Below the pieces are notes generated by a model that was not told the origin of the DNA, searched no databases, and saw nothing but the letters and a program-made list of their open reading frames with translations. Below are positions 21,399 to 30,643 of a stretch of 64,000 bases of DNA, piece after piece. A program made the position numbers and the translations under genes. How positions within the stretch are numbered: the stretch's first letter is position 1; every line of letters starts with the position of its first letter. Origin of the DNA: Diaporthe sp. PMI_573 (lineage: Eukaryota; Ascomycota; Sordariomycetes; Diaporthales; Diaporthaceae); NCBI GenBank assembly GCA_021399435.1, contig JAJTUP010000116.1, positions 62,001-126,000 on the forward strand, in the 5' to 3' direction.

Positions 21399-23690
21399 AT
21401 GGCTCTCACACAGCAAGCGATTGATATCATTTCAGATCGCCCGCTCAATGATGCGCTTGATCACTTTCGAGACAGATTACGCGACGACGTTAACGACCCG
21501 CGACAGGAAGACGTCGCGAGTCTTCTGTTAGCTTTAGTTGGCTCCAAAGCGGCATTCAACCTCCCTGCTCCCGACGGAAGCGGCAACGTGGCAGCCAAAT
21601 TGTTCTCCGTACAACAGGATGTTCGAGGAAGTGCAGTGAAGCTCGACCAGTTTCGCCCCTTAGTCCGCCGTGTCGTCGACAAATCCTCCGACATCGACAT
21701 CTGGTCGGCCGTCTTCGATCTCATCACTGCCGTCAGCCCTTCAACTCCCCCACCCTCCAGCATCGCCCCGACTTTCAAAGGGACACCAATCAAAACCAGC
21801 TCGAACCGACTAGCCGACAGCGAAACACGCGAGATCGTCGAAAGGGAGCTCTTCTACGAGATCAAGGACTGCACCTTCCGCAATGTTGGGGGTTTCTGCG
21901 ACAAATTCTTCAACCCCCAGAGTTGGCGCAAAGAACAGAAAGAGATGCTGGAGGCGCTGATGGCAGAACACAACGGAAAGAAATGGACGGGATTCCCGTC
22001 CATTCCCGACGAACGACCGGTCTGGGCCTGGCTTCGCTCGTTGGAAGAGCGCGCGTTGGTCGACGCACCACACAAGCTCCATACCACACAAACGGCCAAC
22101 CAGTTCAAGGAACGGAAAGGCCAGATGGATATCTTCTTCCGGATACCGAGCGACACCTTTGAGTACAAGCAAGTTCTCGTGGTTGGAGAGCAAAAGAAAT
22201 CCTACGACACGAGCCGGTTCAAGGCAGACCTCCTCCAGCTTACGCGCTACGTACGAAGCATTTTCTACGACCTGCCGACACGCCGATTCATCCATGCGTT
22301 TACACTCTGCGCTTCCACGATGGAGCTCTGGGTCTTTGATCGATCTGGGGCATACAGCTCGGGGCCATTCGACATTCATGACAAGCCAGATACATTTGCG
22401 CGCGCTCTCGTCGGCTACGCCACGATGGACGATGACGCCATGGGTCTGGACACGTTCATCGAGCGGGGGAAGGATGCAGACGGCAAGGAGCATCGCCACG
22501 TCACACTGGACGATGCAAATGGCAAGGAAACGAGAATCAGGCTGGTGGAGGCAATGGTGAGGCAGAAGGCCGTCGTGTGTCGCGGGACAACGTGCTTCAG
22601 GACCAAAAGCAACCACGTCGCCAAGCTCTCATGGGCATCGGACAAGCGGGGCCTGGAAGTGGAACAGCTGAAGCTGGCAGAAGAGAGGGGCGTCAAGGGG
22701 GTGGCGAGGGTCGTGGCGCATCGCCGAATCACCGCCATTGCCGAGCTGCGGGACGGCCTCGACTTTCGAGAGCGGCACAGGTTCCGGAATGAAGAAGGCG
22801 GCTTTGAAGATCTGCCATCGGTCGCGAAGAGCACAAATAGGTCGAGTCACAAGCGGAAGTCATCGTCTGATCACGCGTCCGACGCGTCCGAATCCAAGAG
22901 GCGGCGGTCCAACAGTCAGAAGAAGCTAGTCCAGAAGCTGAATGACGAGCTGTCTGTCGGCAAGGCCAAGCCTAGTCTGTACGGCCGCGGCGAGGACCTA
23001 TGGGAGAATAGGATCTATTCCTGTCTCGTCATCTCGCCAGCCGGCAAGGTGATCAGCGACTTTAAATCGATTAAAGAGCTGCTGGAGTCCATGCGAGATG
23101 CGATCAAGGCACACCAGTCTCTTTACGAGACGGGCAACATTCTCCACCGCGACATCTCGTCAAACAACATCATCATCACAGAACCCGAGACAGCAGATGG
23201 CTTCAAAGGCATGCTCATTGACCTTGACTTAGCGAAGGTGAAGGACAGTAGCCCAAGCGGAGCGCGGCATCAGACAGGCACAATGCAGTTCATGGCGGTG
23301 GAGGTGCTGCGCACGACCGATCACACCTACCGGCATGACCTAGAGTCGTTTTTCTATGTGCTGCTCTGGATGTGCGCCCGTCAATCATGGAATAATGAAT
23401 TTGCTGGTGGAGGGAGGCCGCCTAAAGAGAGCCTCCTTCGAAAATGGGAGATTGGAAGTTTTAGAGAAATCGCAAGTGCGAAAAGGGGTCATATGACGGT
23501 GGACGGCATGGACGAGATAATGGACGAATTTCCAGCAGCATTAGAGGTTGTGAAGCCACTGTGCCTGAAAATTAGGACAATTTTGTTTGGTGATAGTGCG
23601 AGGCTAGTTCTTGGTACCCTTACCGGAGAACCGGATCAACTTTACGGACCCATCATAGCAGCTTATAATGAGGCAATCCACAAATTATAA
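21399..23690 (+). CDS. Fungal-type protein kinase (FunK1 family)
   Basis: Intact 763-residue protein. The first ~200 residues form the FunK1-associated N-terminal region (MALTQQAIDIISDRPLNDAL, then AFNLPAPDGSGNVAAKLF). Then comes the FunK1 kinase domain with LWVFDRSGAYSSGPFDIHD, a basic Ser-rich insert with a likely nuclear signal (SESKRRRSNSQKK), the catalytic loop HRDISSNN (H583-R584-D585) and DLDLAK at 608-613 in place of DFG. The C-lobe has RHDLESFFYVLLW, typical of FunK1. The start at 21399 is chosen because the partial copy at 25402 begins with a similar MALT sequence. FunK1 kinases are expanded in fungi and most have no known substrate. The frame shows no decay although the gene is surrounded by TEs. 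Confidence 0.88.
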   Translation: MALTQQAIDIISDRPLNDALDHFRDRLRDDVNDPRQEDVASLLLALVGSKAAFNLPAPDGSGNVAAKLFSVQQDVRGSAVKLDQFRPLVRRVVDKSSDIDIWSAVFDLITAVSPSTPPPSSIAPTFKGTPIKTSSNRLADSETREIVERELFYEIKDCTFRNVGGFCDKFFNPQSWRKEQKEMLEALMAEHNGKKWTGFPSIPDERPVWAWLRSLEERALVDAPHKLHTTQTANQFKERKGQMDIFFRIPSDTFEYKQVLVVGEQKKSYDTSRFKADLLQLTRYVRSIFYDLPTRRFIHAFTLCASTMELWVFDRSGAYSSGPFDIHDKPDTFARALVGYATMDDDAMGLDTFIERGKDADGKEHRHVTLDDANGKETRIRLVEAMVRQKAVVCRGTTCFRTKSNHVAKLSWASDKRGLEVEQLKLAEERGVKGVARVVAHRRITAIAELRDGLDFRERHRFRNEEGGFEDLPSVAKSTNRSSHKRKSSSDHASDASESKRRRSNSQKKLVQKLNDELSVGKAKPSLYGRGEDLWENRIYSCLVISPAGKVISDFKSIKELLESMRDAIKAHQSLYETGNILHRDISSNNIIITEPETADGFKGMLIDLDLAKVKDSSPSGARHQTGTMQFMAVEVLRTTDHTYRHDLESFFYVLLWMCARQSWNNEFAGGGRPPKESLLRKWEIGSFREIASAKRGHMTVDGMDEIMDEFPAALEVVKPLCLKIRTILFGDSARLVLGTLTGEPDQLYGPIIAAYNEAIHKL

Positions 23691-24392
23691 CAGGTTTGGT
23701 GTTTCACCAGAAATAATTCGTCTATTGATTCGCGTGAAGACTAGTCTCCGCATGTCTCTTGACGCAATGACGTAGCGCTCACCGCGCAGACGACAACGCA
23801 AAACAAACGAAAGAGCTGCGGCCGAGAGAACAGGCGACTGTCCAGGAACGGAATCAACCGGTGAAGTACACGGGTAATTGCAAGATCGCCATATTTGGCC
23901 ACGAATGCTCGGATGAAAGCTCTTTTCTTCAAAGACTTCGAGCTCACAGATCCGGTCAATGGCGCCGGTCAAGAGCTGCGAACTCGGACTGGTGCCAGAT
24001 GAGAACATACTCTCTGTTGCGGTGGCTTGGTACTCGTCGGCGTCGGTGCGTTTGGCGTCGTGACCCACCGAGATGCAGATTCCGCCGGGAGATCGGGGTT
24101 GCTTTTTCGGAAAGAATACCGACACTCCTTTTCACATAGTCCGCAGCGATGTCCAACCTACGTGCATGGTATGGTCACTCAGACAACCACAGATGCGGAG
24201 TGATAGCCAAAGGCAAAAATACCCGCACAGCTAGGCACTATTGAATTACGACCCTGAACGGTTGTAGGCCGTACGTGGCTCTACACGAAACTCAGCCGCC
24301 CAAGGGGGTCACCCATATTACGAGGTCACCCATACTAAGAGAGCACCCCGCCCAGTTCAAACTCAATCCCGAGCAGCCTCGAGCACGCAGTC
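23691..24392. other. Intergenic between FunK1 and HeLo gene
   Basis: A 146-codon minus-strand frame (24125-23685) covers part of it, but its composition is not gene-like and no domain is seen. The HeLo gene's leader lies at the right end. Confidence 0.4.
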
Positions 24393-25378
24393 ATGGAGCC
24401 AGCTGGGCTGGCCATCGGAATCACGGGGCTCGCCGCCCTTTTCAGTTCCTGCTTGGAAGCCATCGAGAGGGTGCAATCCTACAAAGATTTCAAGGACGAC
24501 TCGGAGGCCCTGGACGCCCAATTCAACGCCGAAAAGCTCCGCCTTCAGAAATGGGGCCTGGCTGTCGGGCTCCATGAAGAGAATTGGCCGGCTGACCACC
24601 ACCATGCCCTCGACGATCCAGACATGTTTTCGGCAGTACAGCATCATTTAGGGATCATCCAGAAAATTTATGACGCAAACGGCATTTCCTCGCGCCGTCC
24701 GCTCCTGGCAGGCACCGGGCTCGCCAAAGACTGGTTGTTTCCCGCAAGCCATGCCCGGCCCTCCCACGGCGCACCGTCCGCATCCAAGATGGGCAAGCTT
24801 GCTTGGGCGTTACGGGGCAAGGCAGAACGCACAGTTCAGGTCAAACTATTTCAAGGGCTGGTGCAGCAATTGCACGACTTGGTTCCTCCCGACGGGGCAA
24901 AAGGTACACGCCCGATACACGGAGCGACCGCCGTGGGCAACGATGCCCCCGGACCCCTCCAAGGTTCGGCTGCCAGCCCTGCTATGCTGCCCATCGCCGC
25001 AGTGTCCTAACCGAGATCACTAGGAGATTCCTCCGGCAAGGGCACCTGGCCAGCGGAGCTTTCGATATGGTCAAGCTGCTTCTCGAGAATAGAGCCAACG
25101 TCACGGTTGCGGACAACCACGGATGTACACCACTGAAATTGGCGGCTGATAGTGGACACGTCGAGGTGGTAAAGCTGCTTCTCGAGAACCCCGATATCAA
25201 AGCCGACAGAACGGACAACCACGGCCGTACGGCCTTGTTCCTGGCCTCCAGGCAGGGACAACACAAAGTGGTGCACATCCTACTTGCCGATGGTCGGATC
25301 GCGCCAGACGCCAAGGACTGGTATGGTTCAACATCTCTTTTTGTCGCAGTGAGAAACGGCCACCCTGAGACGGTATAA
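24393..25378 (+). pseudogene. HeLo-domain / ankyrin-repeat protein (NLR-like), broken
   Basis: Starts MEPAGLAIGITGLAALFSSC, matching the HeLo (prion-inhibition and propagation) domain used as a cell-death effector in fungal NLR-like proteins. The HeLo frame continues through KMGKLAWALRGKAERTVQ and LVQQLHDLVPPDGAKGTRPI to a stop at 25010. Ankyrin repeats follow in another frame: FDMVKLLLENRANVTVADNH, GCTPLKLAADSGHVEVVKLL, GRTALFLASRQGQHKVVHIL and a last partial repeat ending GHPETV. I could not find a splice pair that keeps frame between the two parts. No NACHT or NB-ARC segment is present, and the ankyrin run stops abruptly at 25378, six bases before a FunK1 copy begins. It is probably the remains of an NLR-type gene. 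Confidence 0.7.
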
Positions 25379-25383
25379 CCGCG

Positions 25384-25882
25384 ATGCCACCACCTCAAAA
25401 CATGGCTCTGACTGAGGAGCAGATCAAGATCATCGCGAAGAATCCGCTTGATGAGGCATTGAAGGACGTTCGCGGCAAACTGCGCAATTGCGCCGATGCG
25501 CCACAAGAAGGCATGGTGGCAAGCCTCTTTGGGCGCCCTCGTCACTTCTTCAGCAGCATTCAACCTGCCTGCACCAGACGGAAGCGGCAATGTTGCGGTA
25601 AAGCTATTCACCATACAGCAGAATGTCCGACGAGGCTCACTCAAGCCTGAACAATTCAGGCGACTCATTGCCGTCGTCGTTGCCAACTCTCCCGATACCG
25701 AAGTCTGGGTGGCCGTTATCAACCTCATCGAAGCCGTGAAGCCGTCGACGCCCCCGCCTTCCAGCACCATGCCTACGTTTTTCGGAACACCAGTCAAAAC
25801 AAGCTCCAGCCGGCTGAACGATAGCGAGAAGCGTGACATTGTCGAGCACGAGCTCTTTGGCAAATTAGAGACTGCACACACC
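25384..25882 (+). pseudogene. Truncated second FunK1 kinase copy
   Basis: Paralogue of the N-terminal region of the kinase at 21399: MALTEEQIKIIAKNPLDEAL and, after a frameshift near 25530, SAAFNLPAPDGSGNVAVKLF, then PSTPPPSSTMPTFFGTPVKT and HELFGKLE. Similarity ends at about 25875, just before a sequence resembling a hAT terminus (CAGTGTGGC at 25883). The kinase domain is absent. It has therefore lost function by both frameshift and truncation. Confidence 0.85.
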
Positions 25883-27377
25883 CAGTGTGGCTAACAGACC
25901 GACCGTCTGACAGACCGTCTGACAGACCATCTTCAAACCGCAGACCGACCGACCGGCAAATCTCATCAGACCGACAGACCAGAGCCGCCGGTCGGATTGG
26001 GTGGTCTGGGTTGGTCTGGGTTGGGGTGGTTTCTAGGGCTGTCATTGGTCAGCTCCAGCTTACTACTTACCTTCACTTTAAGTTGCATGACACAACGCGT
26101 CTGCGTGACACGACGCGTTTGCCTCAGTGAATTTTCGTGTCATTCCAATCTGTCTGAGCCATTGTCAATTTGTGCTGCATTATCATGTCTTCGAGCAGAA
26201 CTACGAGCCACGTGTCGTCAACACCGCAGTCTCTTCCATCTCGCCCACCTCCCATCCCGGCTGATGACGGTTTTGAAGGCACGCCCGCCTCACGCGAGGC
26301 TACAACTGACGAGACAGATGCATCACCATGCGAATTTGAAATCGATTGGGAGAATATCTGGCACGGTGGCAAACGACTTATGGGCGCCAAAAAGAGGCCC
26401 CGTCACAGGCGGGTCATCGGCACCAAGATCAAAGAGTCGTGGATATACCGACATGGCGCCAATTTGGAGCATCACGGAGTACGTTACTGGCTTTGCAGCG
26501 TCTCTCATGTGAAGAAGAGCTATTCGACAGCTCTATACGTCTCATCCGGGACGTCTCATGCCGCGAGGCACCTGCTCCGTCAGCACCAAATCACGGAGGC
26601 AGGGGAGAGTGATCCCAGCTTGGCGACTCCGTTTACGTTGGCGGCGACGTCTGGCTCCTCGTTATCCCGTCTTTTGTCGCGGCAGGCCAGCCTCGGCTTG
26701 CAGCTTGCTTCACATGTTGACGAAGGAACATGGAAAGCTCGCTTCGTGGACTGGATCATAGTCGAAGATGTCACCTTCCGACAGGCATCCAGCGAGCGCC
26801 TTCGGTGGCTGATAGCGAATGGTGGGGAGCTTGCAAGTCAGCTACTTCCGGAACATCACACCACAGTTTGTTCATGGATCCGCCAAACCTTTGAATCCCG
26901 ACGGCAAATCATTGCCAATCTCGTCAAGAACGCGACAAGCTCAGTTCACCTAAGCTTCGACCTATGGACTGCTTCTAACGGGTTCAACTACGTCGGAATC
27001 GTCGGCCACTTCGTTGACAGCAACGGCGAAAAGCGTGATGTCCTTCTTGGGCTGCCGCGCCTAGTCGGTCCACACTCCGGTGAGAATATTGCCCCTTATG
27101 TGAAGGGGGTAATCGACCAGTACGAAATGGGCTCCAAGCTTGGCTACTTCATGCTTGATAACGCTGAGAGCAACGATACCTGCCTGGAGACGCTCGCGAG
27201 ATGGTTCCCAATGGACGTTGGCCGACGCCGCTTACGTTGCATCGGCCACATTATCAACCTGGTTGTCCGGGCCGTCATCTTCGGCTCAAACGTTAGCAAA
27301 TTCGAGACGGAGCTTCGTGGGGCTACGGATGAATTCAGTTTTGACATTTGGGCCAAGAAAGGGGCCATCGGCAGACT
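25883..27377 (+). mobile_element. hAT transposon, 5' half only
   Basis: The left end is placed at CAGTGTGGC (25883), which fits hAT termini. It is followed by a subterminal run of CAGACCG/GTCTGACAGACC motifs and TGGTCTGGGTT repeats up to about 26030. The transposase frame opens near 26170-26185. The element is cut off at about 27377, where sequence switches to the helicase fragment inside the motif KKGAIGRLQ (normally followed by HNLVVYI-type residues). The right end and target duplication are missing. Confidence 0.75.
26185..27377 (+). pseudogene. hAT transposase N-terminal half
   Basis: About 400 residues remain, starting MSSSRTTSHV. A BED-type region lies around residues 60-140 (KESWIYRHGANLEHHGVRYW, then the conserved TSHAARHLLRQH), followed by the hAT core with SVHLSFDLWTASNGFNYVGI, the second Asp region GYFMLDNAESNDT and the RRLRCIGHIINLVVRAVIFG block. 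It lacks the alpha-helical insertion and dimerisation domain because of the junction at about 27377. The frame runs on into unrelated Arg-rich residues. Confidence 0.85.
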
Positions 27378-27979
27378 CCAAGGTGGTCAACGGGGCGGAG
27401 TTCACCGCCGCCGGCGTCGTCGCAAACGAAGAGGTAGAAGAACGGGTGATCAACGACCGGCTGTCCATCTTCCTCGGGCCGCCCAGCGGCATCCTTCTCC
27501 AATCGCGGGACACGGAGGGACTCGCGTTCCCGCACATACCGCCGGGAACCCTCATGCTAGGGACAGAGACTGTTCAGCTAGAGAAAGAAAAGCACGGCAA
27601 GTACGTCTGTCCGCGTCTCGCGGCGAAGCCGGACTTTAAAATGGGGCTCACGCGCACGGGACTGCCATGCGCGCCGGGATTTGCGCTGACCGACTACAAG
27701 GCGCAGAGTAGGACCCTAGAGAAGGTCCTACTGGGGCTATACGGGAGGAGAGAGACAAAGGGCGGCCAGGGCACGGATAAGTGTGATGTGCTTAGCCTGT
27801 ACGTGCAACTATCGCGATGCAAGCGGTTGGGGGACATACGGCTTATACAGCCGATCAAAAGGGAGCACTTCGAACAGGCACGGATGCATCCGGAGCTCAT
27901 CGAAGGGGTCAATCGACTAAAACAACTATCAAGACAAACGGTTGAGCGGTTTGAGGCCAGGCATGGGAAGCATGGCTAA
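27378..27979 (+). pseudogene. PIF1-like helicase C-terminal fragment, copy 1
   Basis: The frame ending at 27979 encodes VVNGAEFTAAGVVANEEVEE, SIFLGPPSGILLQSRDTEGL, GLPCAPGFALTDYKAQSRTL and CDVLSLYVQLSRCKRLGDIR, which resemble the last SF1B helicase motifs (V and VI: TDYKAQ..TL and YVQLSR). Walker A and the N-terminal portion are absent. The fragment is fused directly to the interrupted hAT. Its 3' flank carries a decayed version of the repeat that ends copy 2 (GACCAATCAG and TTATTAGCCAATCAGAAG, 28305-28345). This fits a Helitron-like or other helicase-bearing element, 5'-truncated. Confidence 0.65.
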
Positions 27980-27982
27980 GAA

Positions 27983-28708
27983 TCCAGCGTTGTAGAATTA
28001 GGCGGCGGCGGTGGGGGTTGATGAAGTCGAAGCATCACTATGAAAGGTAATTTACAGCGCTGATCTCAGCTGGGCGACCACCCGTAGCTCGCTCACGCCT
28101 CCGTGCTTCGCCAAACAGACGCAACAGCACCTCCGCAGGCACGCCGACCATTCTGCGGCTGGTAACCACACAATAGGGTTAGCCATTAAGGGAGAGAACA
28201 GCAAGACAGGCAAATATCATATCGAAGAAAACACGCGTCGAAAATTACGATAGGAACAGGGCTACTACTTACATGATGACTTGGGGGCCCCCAAAAAATA
28301 TAAAACGGACCAATCAGGAGCATGTTTATTAGCCAATCAGAAGCACTGGGGAGCAGCCGTCAAGCCGGCTTGCTAGGAAGGCCTCCCGTTAGGAAGGCTG
28401 TTCTCAGCTAAGACATACAGTGGAGCAGCTGTTTCAAATTTGGGAGCCACTAACAGGGTCACAGCAATTTTACCTGTATATAAGATAGGTCTGCCCTTTC
28501 TGGCTACATTTTTCGTTTTGTGTATCCAACTCCCTGATAGGTCAGGGTCGTGCGAAAGGCTAAAACGAAACACCACCACCTGATACTTGGGCAGGGATCA
28601 TGTGGTTGAAACTTCGAAACATTTCCCCAACTACTTGCCGTTACCCATCTGCCGATCAAGAAGCGCTTCAACATTTTACTCCAGATTGTGAGCAGCATCA
28701 ACCTCAAG
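27983..28708. other. Non-coding tail of helicase copy 1 and spacer
   Basis: Contains a perfect 14-bp palindrome TTGGGGGCCCCCAA at 28281-28294, then CCAATCAG motifs shared with the array at 30.06-30.44 kb and a degenerate CCTCCCGTTAGGAAGG hairpin near 28382. The rest holds no supported gene up to the MYND start. Confidence 0.55.
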
Positions 28709-29463
28709 ATGGCTACAAGACGCGTTCGGTTCGATTACCTCTGTTATCGTGTAGGCGTCAAGTTCGACGAGTCCTACGATATCCCCCATCGCATCGTCCG
28801 GGCAGGAGACGATTCAGACAAGGCGAAAGCCGAGGACAAATCGTTGTGGAATGCGGCGATGAATGCCATTATGGAGCATAGCGAGGTGACATGCCTCCAG
28901 CGTGCCAGTGCGGCCTCGTGTGCGTGTGGGTTACCAGCAACGGCCACCGAATACCTACCACCGATGCAGTTCCTTGATGCTCCGAAGCCTCACGTTGTGG
29001 CGATCGTGGATCTGTTCTGCGGGACCTGAAATGTTGGACGCGGACACGGCAGAGCATGCTGCAAGTCATGTCGCGGAGCCGCTCTCCAGATGGTGGCCTT
29101 CGTGGCCCGGACCCAGGACTCTTCGCAGAGCTTATGTCATGTAGAGTATGCAAGAAAAAGGAGGGGCTGAGGGAATGCGGGGCCTGTCACGTCGCGGGGT
29201 ATTGTCGGAAAGAGCACCAAGAGGCGGACTGGCCAAACCACAAGGCAGAGTGTACGCCGTGGCCGACGCCGACATTCGGTGCAAGGTGCCCCTTGGACGA
29301 GGCGGACGCTGACTCCGACAGCAAAGTGACCTACAGCGCCGTCTTCAATGTCGCGGGACCCGGAGAGCCGCCGTGGTTCAGGGAGATTAGTCGAGAGGAG
29401 GTCGTGAGACGTTTATTGATGGGAGCAGCTGGAATGGAAGACCTGGAAGTCGAGATGAAGTAA
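28709..29463 (+). pseudogene. MYND zinc-finger protein, two frameshifts
   Basis: MATRRVRFDYLCYRVGVKFD opens a frame that holds to about 29025. The coding sense moves to a second frame (EMLDADTAEHAASHVAEPLS, about 29030-29090) and then a third (DGGLRGPDPGLFAELM). The third contains a MYND finger CRVCKKKEGLRECGACHVAG followed by YCRKEHQEADWPNHKAEC, with all expected Cys/His ligands, and stops at 29463. MYND fingers bind proline-rich partners. The frame changes need two small indels and no introns fit, so it is a pseudogene. It lies between the two helicase fragments and may have been captured by them. Confidence 0.7.
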
Positions 29464-29549
29464 AATGAGTTAAAAAGCGAGCGCAGGTCCGCGCACAGAT
29501 TGTTTCGAAGAAATTGTGAACTTCTCATAAAGTTTCCAACAAAGTGGGA

Positions 29550-30034
29550 AGCGGCATCCTTCTCCAATCGCAGGACACGGAGGGGCTCGCGTTCCCGCAC
29601 ATACCTCCGGGTACCCTCATGCTCGGGGCAGCCCGAGTAGGACCTTCTCTAGGGTCTTGTTCTGCGTCAGTGAGCGCAAAGCCCCGGCACGCATGGCAGC
29701 CCCGTACGCATCAGCCCCATCTTAAACTCCCGCTTGGCTGCGAGTCGCGGACAGACGTACTTGCCGTGCTTTTCTTTGTCAAGCTGCACCGTCTCTATGG
29801 GAGAAAGGGACGAAGGGATACCCGAGCCTGGAGAAGTGTGACGTGCTTAGCTTGTATGTGCAATTGTCACGATGCAAGCGGTTGCGGGACATACGGCTTA
29901 TACAGCCGATCCTAATGGAGCACTTCGAACAGGCGCGGATGTATCCGGAGCTCATAGAAGGGGTCGATCGATTAAAAGAGCTAGCAAGACAGACGGTTGA
30001 GCGGTTTGAGGCCAGGCATGGGAAGCAAGGTTAG
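29550..30034 (+). pseudogene. PIF1-like helicase C-terminal fragment, copy 2, with inversion
   Basis: Collinear with copy 1 at both ends: GILLQSQDTEGLAFPHIPPG at the left; LSLYVQLSRCKRLRDIRLIQ through ERFEARHGKQG at the right. The middle segment, about 29630-29795, is the reverse complement of the corresponding part of copy 1 (about 27560-27740), so reading continuity is lost. Copy 2 starts later than copy 1. It cannot encode a helicase. Confidence 0.8.
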
Positions 30035-30060
30035 GAGGCAATCTCCGTTTTCGTTCCCAC

Positions 30061-30443
30061 AAAAAAGGGAGAGCGGACCCAATCAGAACCCATTTTATTA
30101 GCCAATCAGAAGGCAGTTAACTTTGCAACCAATCAGAGGGCAGGAACCCAGGGTGTCAGGGTCGGGTGCGAATAAGAAAGACCTTCCTAACGGAAGGCAA
30201 AAAGGGAGAGCGGACCCAATCAGAACCCATTTTATTAGCCAATCAGAAGGCAGTTAACTTTGCAACCAATCAGAGGGCAGGAACCCAGGGTGTCAGGGTC
30301 GGGTGCGAATAAGAAAGACCTTCCTAACGGAAGGCATTTTAATTCAGCCGACCAATCAGAGGCCGCGGGATCAGGGGGGCCAAGGGTCGGGCGGGGATAA
30401 GAAAGACCTTCCTAACGGAAGGCAAGACCTTCCTAACGGAAGG
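30061..30443. repeat. Tandem array of hairpin-tipped ends (Helitron-like 3' ends)
   Basis: Two 137-bp units (30061-30198 and 30199-30335) are followed by a shorter, diverged unit (to 30422) and a minimal one (to 30443). Every unit ends with the palindrome CCTTCCTAACGGAAGG, at 30182-30197, 30319-30334, 30407-30422 and 30428-30443, and the long ones contain several CCAATCAG boxes. The array starts just after the helicase copy 2 stop. A short hairpin near the 3' terminus is a Helitron hallmark, and tandem 3' ends are known for Helitrons; the CTRR terminus is not clearly present. Confidence 0.75.
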
Positions 30444-30643
30444 CAAAAGTACCTTGACGATTTAGAGGGTTAGGGTTATTTCTGCCTGTTGAAGAATTTA
30501 CGTGCTTGGGTGGGCGGAAAACAGGAGCTGGGTGGGTCGACGTTCGCTGCAGGCCACTGCCTCCTGTCTTGCTCGTTCTCGTCGCAATGCATCACGAATG
30601 CCTCTACTACACAGGGCAATCATCGACGCTATATCTTCTCGCC

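Noticed and set aside
21810..22616. 268-codon frame antisense to FunK1
   Set aside because: Shadow of the real kinase frame; no domain of its own.
24964..25023. Intron joining HeLo and ankyrin frames
   Set aside because: GTTCGG..CTAAC..CACTAG fits loosely, but the resulting reading phase does not enter the ankyrin frame.
25870..26045. Protein-coding minus-strand frame with DGLSDGLSDG repeats
   Set aside because: The repeats are a translation of the CAGACC subterminal motifs of the hAT element, not a protein repeat.
30467..30478. True telomere
   Set aside because: Only two telomere-like repeats, with genes on both sides; kept only as a weak observation.
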